This document shows positions 14,059-16,854 of a stretch of 16,854 nt of DNA, piece after piece. Position numbers and translations under genes: made by a program. The notes below the pieces were generated by a model that saw only the letters and a program-made list of their open reading frames with translations, had not been told where the DNA came from and did not search any database. The first letter of the stretch is position 1; each line of letters begins with the position of its first letter. Origin of the DNA: Clostridium sp. Its GTDB lineage: Bacteria > Bacillota_A > Clostridia > Lachnospirales > Lachnospiraceae. The stretch covers positions 1 to 16,854 of the forward strand of contig JAMPAW010000065.1 in assembly GCA_023666975.1 (NCBI GenBank). Direction: 5' to 3'.

Positions 14059-14427
14059 ATGGATGATAAGGAGAAAATAGAAAACTGTTACTGTCAGATG
14101 TATTGCGGAATGGTTGACAAAAACCCTGCCCTTTTGTCAGAAGTGCTGGATAAATCTTTTGTACTGGTGCATATGACGGGGATGCGGCAGTCGAAGGAGG
14201 AATTTATCCGGGCTGTGGAAAATGGAACACTGAATTATTATTCAGCGAAACATCAGCATATGGAGGTTGAGGTACAGGGTGAACAGGCACACCTGACCGG
14301 GCAGAGTGTGGTAAATGCAGCGGTATTCGGCGGCGGGCGGCACACATGGCGTTTGCAGTTGAAATTATCATTAGTCAGAAACGGTGATACATGGCAGATC
14401 ATAGAAGCACAGGCTTCTACTTATTAA
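14059..14427 (+). CDS. NTF2-like / SnoaL-type protein
   Basis: 122 residues with the cone fold of the NTF2 superfamily: N-terminal helix KIENCYCQMYCGMV, LLSEVLDKSFVLVHMTG, the KEEFIRAVENGTL helix, and strands HQHMEVEVQ, AHLTGQSVVNAAVF and WRLQLKLSLVRNGDTWQIIE. Such small proteins bind hydrophobic ligands or act as isomerases or cyclases; no catalytic residues can be assigned. It lies 30 bases after the flavodoxin with a GGGGAG ribosome site, probably the last gene of the SDR-flavodoxin transcript. Confidence 0.85.
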   Translation: MDDKEKIENCYCQMYCGMVDKNPALLSEVLDKSFVLVHMTGMRQSKEEFIRAVENGTLNYYSAKHQHMEVEVQGEQAHLTGQSVVNAAVFGGGRHTWRLQLKLSLVRNGDTWQIIEAQASTY

Positions 14428-14492
14428 GAAAAATATAAACAGAGCGACCACTACAGTTTTATTCAAATGTATTTTGATATTCCGTTCCCCAG

Positions 14493-14565
14493 CTTTCCAT
14501 TTACTGCCGATGAGTTGTACGGTTGTTGCCACTGGGCAGTCCGGTAATTCTTCTTTTGACAGCAT
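14493..14565 (-). pseudogene. N-terminal fragment of an HxlR-family regulator
   Basis: On the minus strand a GGAGG (14574-14570) leads to ATG 14565 and the sequence MLSKEELPDCPVATTVQLIG then SKWK, the diagnostic opening of HxlR winged-helix regulators with the conserved cysteine of CPV. After SKWK the homology stops and the frame runs on as unrelated sequence to 14371. The recognition helix and wing are missing, so it cannot bind DNA. The start region and leader are intact, so this was a deletion of the 3' part, next to the NTF2-like gene. Confidence 0.75.
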
Positions 14566-14626
14566 AATAAACCTCCAATAGTGAAAACAGGAATGTAACA
14601 TCTAAAACAGAGTGTATCATATTTTC

Positions 14627-14855
14627 AATTGCAGAGAATATGTTATTGCAGGCAACGGAGCTGGGGATTGCCTCCTGCATTATCTCAAGAGGCGAAGAAA
14701 CCTTTGCCAGTGAGGAGGGCAGGGAGCTTTTGAGGGAATGGGGTGTGCCGGATAATTATGTCTGTTCCTGTTTTGTGATTTTAGGATATATAGATGGCAG
14801 GCAGCCACAGAGTAAGCCAAGAAAACCGGGCAGGGTAAAGATTATTGAAAGGTAG
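14627..14855 (+). pseudogene. C-terminal fragment of a nitroreductase-family protein
   Basis: The frame opens inside the former HxlR leader and reads IAENMLLQATELGIASC (the nitroreductase helix that contacts FMN), then RELLREWGVPDNYVCSCFVI and LGYIDGRQPQSKPRKPGR with the KIIER end. Intact members are about 170-200 residues; the first two thirds, including the FMN phosphate-binding arginine region, are missing. No ribosome site precedes ATG 14640. The 5' edge meets the hxlR promoter region at about 14625, so one deletion joined the two. Confidence 0.75.
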
Positions 14856-14860
14856 TATCT

Positions 14861-14914
14861 ATGGGAAAGGTATTAAAGCCAGCAGACGTGGAGAAATTAC
14901 TCCGTAAATTGTAG
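14861..14914 (+). CDS. 17-codon ORF, probably a gene fragment
   Basis: ATG 14861, preceded by GAAAGGTAG that overlaps the nitroreductase stop, codes for MGKVLKPADVEKLLRKL. It looks like the N-terminal helix of a lost gene that followed the nitroreductase. Too short to identify. Confidence 0.25.
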   Translation: MGKVLKPADVEKLLRKL

Positions 14915-14984
14915 CATTATAATAAACAAGATGATATACTGTCCGTGTAGCCCCAAATATATATTTAGACGATGAGGAATATAG

Positions 14985-15065
14985 ATGAAAGTAATTGTAA
15001 TTGGAGCTGTCGGACATATCGGTACGAAATTGCTTACTGGGTTAGAGAAAAGGGAAAGAATTTGA
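14985..15065 (+). pseudogene. N-terminal remnant of an NAD(P)-binding Rossmann protein
   Basis: ATG 14985, behind a GATGAGG, codes for 26 residues beginning MKVIVIGAVGHIGTKLL, a near-standard first strand and GxxGxxG loop of NAD-dependent epimerase/NmrA-type proteins (GAVGHIG). The frame then reads TGLEKRERI and stops ten bases before the glycosylase start. The rest of the ~250-300-residue protein is gone. The strand-loop motif is seen directly; the exact subfamily is open. Confidence 0.65.
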
Positions 15066-15075
15066 ATGGGGGAAT

Positions 15076-15720
15076 ATGATGAGTTACTTTCAATATGGAG
15101 ACAATGAAATAAACTATCTGCGGTCAAAGGATAAAAAACTTGCAGAAGTGATAGAACGTATCGGACATATTAACCGGGTCTGCATGGACGATTTGTTTGA
15201 AGCGGTTGTCAATTCCATTATAGGGCAACAGATTTCAACGAAGGCGCACGAATCCATCTGGGGAAAATTAAAAAATGATATGGGTTCACTGGATGCTTCT
15301 AAACTCCTCACACTCGGTAGGGAAAAACTGCAATCTTATGGAACCACATGGAAAAAAGTGGATTACATCATGGAGTTTGCAAAAAAGGTAGATGTGGGAA
15401 CATTTGATTTAGAGGCTGTAAACCGTATGACAGATGAAGAAGTGATTGCTGCATTAACATCGTTAAAAGGAATAGGCGTATGGACAGCGGAGATGATTCT
15501 GTTGTTCTGTCTGCAAAGACCGGACATTTTCAGCTATGGAGATTTGGCAATACTACGCGGCATACGCATGGTGTACCACCACAGGGATATTCCGAGGGAA
15601 CGGTTTGAGAGATACCGGAAAAGGTTCAGCCCATATTGCAGTGTTGCAAGCTTATACTTTTGGGCGGTGGCAGGGGGAGCTATCCCTGAAATGAAAGATT
15701 ATAAGGAAAGAAGGAAATGA
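15076..15720 (+). CDS. alkA: DNA-3-methyladenine glycosylase II (AlkA-type, HhH-GPD family)
   Basis: 214 residues; ATG 15076 or 15079 follows GGGGGA. The helix-hairpin-helix is SLKGIGVWTAEM at about 129-140, and the catalytic aspartate is Asp156 in IFSYGDLAIL; QQISTKAH at 51-58 and the RFSPYCSVASLYFWA helix near the end complete the HhH-GPD fold. It removes alkylated bases such as 3-methyladenine from DNA, leaving abasic sites for base-excision repair. It is shorter than E. coli AlkA (282) because it lacks the N-terminal beta domain, as do many bacterial versions. It sits 50 bases before the methyltransferase gene in the same direction, probably one repair operon. The gene symbol is by family, not by proven orthology. 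Confidence 0.88.
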   Translation: MMSYFQYGDNEINYLRSKDKKLAEVIERIGHINRVCMDDLFEAVVNSIIGQQISTKAHESIWGKLKNDMGSLDASKLLTLGREKLQSYGTTWKKVDYIMEFAKKVDVGTFDLEAVNRMTDEEVIAALTSLKGIGVWTAEMILLFCLQRPDIFSYGDLAILRGIRMVYHHRDIPRERFERYRKRFSPYCSVASLYFWAVAGGAIPEMKDYKERRK

Positions 15721-15770
15721 TGGCTTTACAAAACAGAAAGAGGCATGAAGGAACGGGAAAGGAGTAAAAA

Positions 15771-16304
15771 ATGCAGTATACAAGCAGATATGAATCACCG
15801 CTTGGCGGTATTATTCTGGCGGCAGATGAAACCGGTTTGACAGGATTATGGTTTGAGGGGCAGAAATACTTTGCCCTCTATTTGGATAAAGAAAATGAAG
15901 AAAAAGAGCTGCCTGTATTTGAGCAGGCAAAGAAGTGGCTCGACATTTACTTTTCGGGAAGAGAACCGGACTTCAAGCTGCCGCTCCATTTTACGGGAAG
16001 TGCATTTCAAAACGAGGTATGGGAAATTCTGTACCAGATTCCCTATGGACAGACAACCACCTATGGGGCGATTGCAAAGCAGATTGCAGGGAGGAGGGGA
16101 CTTGCAAGAATGTCTGCTCAGGCAGTTGGCGGTGCTGTGGCACGCAATGAAATATCTATTATCGTACCCTGCCACAGAGTTGTCGGCGGGAATGGGAGCC
16201 TTACCGGATATGCCGGGGGCATTGACAAAAAAATTGCACTTTTGAAAATGGAAAAGGGATACAAGGACACATTTTTCGTTCCGAAAAAAAGCACTGCACC
16301 GTGA
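15771..16304 (+). CDS. ogt: Methylated-DNA--[protein]-cysteine S-methyltransferase
   Basis: 177 residues; ATG 15771 follows AAAGGAG. An N-terminal ribonuclease-like domain (TSRYESPLGGIILAADETGL) precedes the catalytic domain: FQNEVWEILYQIPYGQTTTYG, helix-turn-helix with RMSAQAVGGA (arginine finger near 113), and the active-site box IVPCHRVVG with acceptor Cys134, then GSLTGYAGG. The protein repairs O6-methylguanine by moving the alkyl group to its own cysteine, a suicide reaction. Together with the AlkA-type glycosylase it forms an alkylation-repair pair. In relatives an Ada-type regulator is often adjacent; none is visible here. Confidence 0.95.
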   Translation: MQYTSRYESPLGGIILAADETGLTGLWFEGQKYFALYLDKENEEKELPVFEQAKKWLDIYFSGREPDFKLPLHFTGSAFQNEVWEILYQIPYGQTTTYGAIAKQIAGRRGLARMSAQAVGGAVARNEISIIVPCHRVVGGNGSLTGYAGGIDKKIALLKMEKGYKDTFFVPKKSTAP

Positions 16305-16401
16305 AAAATATAATGCGGCACTGGCAACCTGTATTACAATGATTGCCGCTATTACAGGAATTTTCATCATCAAAACACGACAAGATGGACTGCCGGAATA
16401 G
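16303..16401 (+). pseudogene. C-terminal remnant of a membrane protein
   Basis: A start-less frame whose last 32 codons read EKYNAALATCITMIAAITGI then FIIKTRQDGLPE before TAG. One hydrophobic helix followed by a charged end is the usual tail of a transporter (for example an MFS protein), but the family cannot be proved. It starts inside the 3' end of the methyltransferase gene and has no ribosome site, suggesting a leftover of a deleted gene. Confidence 0.35.
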
Positions 16402-16425
16402 AAAAAATTCAGTGAAGTGATTGCT

Positions 16426-16854
16426 ATGATGAAATTTGACACACAAAATCTTGTATGGACAAGGGAGCCGCAGAAATATTCAATAAGTGAGGATAGAATT
16501 GAAATCATCACGAAACCACATACTGATTTGTGGCAGAGAACCTATTATCATTTTAGAAATGATAATGCTCCTGTATTGCAGATGAGAACATCGGAAAAGT
16601 ATTTTTCTTTTGTTGTCAAAACGGAGTTTGAGAGTAAACACCGTTTTGACCAGTGCGGTGTTGTCATGTACCTGAACAGTGATAATTGGTTAAAAGGTTC
16701 TATTGAATATGAAAATGATGATTTTCAACACTTAGGCAGTGTGGTTACGAATCATGGGTATTCCGACTGGGCAACTACGGAGATTCCTGCCGCCATGAAG
16801 TCCATGTGGTATCGCTTAAGCCGCAGGGAAGATGATTTTTGTATTGAATGTTCA
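16426..16854 (+). CDS. DUF1349 domain protein (C-terminus beyond window)
   Basis: An open frame of 143 codons running to the last base. ATG 16426 is immediately followed by ATG 16429; the ribosome site is weak (GTGAAG), so the choice between them is open. The sequence shows the DUF1349 pattern, a concanavalin-A-like beta-sandwich of about 190 residues: DLWQRTYYHFRNDNAPVLQM, YFSFVVKTEFESKHRFDQCG, VVMYLNSDNWLKGSIEYEND and LGSVVTNHGYSDWAT. There is no signal peptide, so it is cytosolic; relatives are thought to bind carbohydrates or small metabolites, with unproven function. It lies outside the repair operon. Confidence 0.85.
   Translation, partial: MMKFDTQNLVWTREPQKYSISEDRIEIITKPHTDLWQRTYYHFRNDNAPVLQMRTSEKYFSFVVKTEFESKHRFDQCGVVMYLNSDNWLKGSIEYENDDFQHLGSVVTNHGYSDWATTEIPAAMKSMWYRLSRREDDFCIECS

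Noticed and set aside
15846..16511. A 221-residue minus-strand ORF
   Set aside because: It is the complement of the methyltransferase gene, cysteine- and serine-rich and without domain features.
1..16854. CRISPR arrays, tRNA genes, insertion sequences or attachment sites
   Set aside because: No regularly spaced repeats, cloverleaf-like segments, transposase catalytic motifs or flanking target duplications were found on reading; the only transposase-like item is the Rpn-family remnant.

Overview
The window looks like a chromosomal accessory stretch from a low-to-mid GC Bacillota, most likely a gut Clostridia of the Lachnospiraceae type. The signs are strong AGGAGG-type ribosome sites, hairpin-plus-T-run terminators, A/T-rich promoters, a protein resembling DUF6033, a C-terminal remnant of the Rpn/PD-(D/E)XK transposase family, and many small flavoproteins and SDRs. 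The taxon is inferred from protein style, not from a marker gene. No rRNA, tRNA, CRISPR array or intact insertion sequence was seen.

Layout. (1) 1-2813: an ABC exporter operon in which one ATPase gene sits between two paralogous permease genes and ends at a clear terminator. The first permease is cut by the window edge and has lost its basic C-terminal tail. (2) 2958-4621: a BlaI-type repressor overlapping a BlaR1/MecR1-type membrane metalloprotease whose outer domain is too short to be a penicillin-binding sensor. (3) 4725-6187: a DUF6033-like protein, then an Rpn-family remnant and a terminator. (4) 6199-7174: a collapsed esterase gene, then an HD-domain protein with its own strong promoter. 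(5) 7291-9405: a LysR regulator divergent from an SDR, a 30-codon ORF and a terminator. (6) 9455-11121: a small-membrane-protein gene pair fused by deletion, an operator-like dyad, and two tandem flavodoxin-family oxidoreductases, the first with an iron-sulfur-flavoprotein cysteine pattern. (7) 11172-12397: two remnants and an aldo/keto reductase broken by an internal deletion. (8) 12451-14427: an operator/promoter, an SDR, a flavodoxin and an NTF2-like protein. (9) 14493-15065: a graveyard of HxlR, nitroreductase and Rossmann-protein fragments. (10) 15076-16304: an alkylation-repair pair (AlkA-type glycosylase and O6-alkylguanine methyltransferase). (11) 16303-16854: a membrane-protein tail remnant and the start of a DUF1349 protein running off the window.

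The working theme is small-molecule redox metabolism (flavodoxin-fold proteins, SDRs, AKR, nitroreductase) under LysR/HxlR-type control, next to DNA alkylation repair and envelope-stress sensing. The most striking property is decay. From about 5.5 to 16.4 kb at least eight genes survive only as fragments or with their middles removed, in each case leaving recognisable ends joined directly. One such deletion, in the first permease, can be read from the sequence itself because the paralogue keeps the ancestral form: 71 bp were lost between two TGCAAA repeats.
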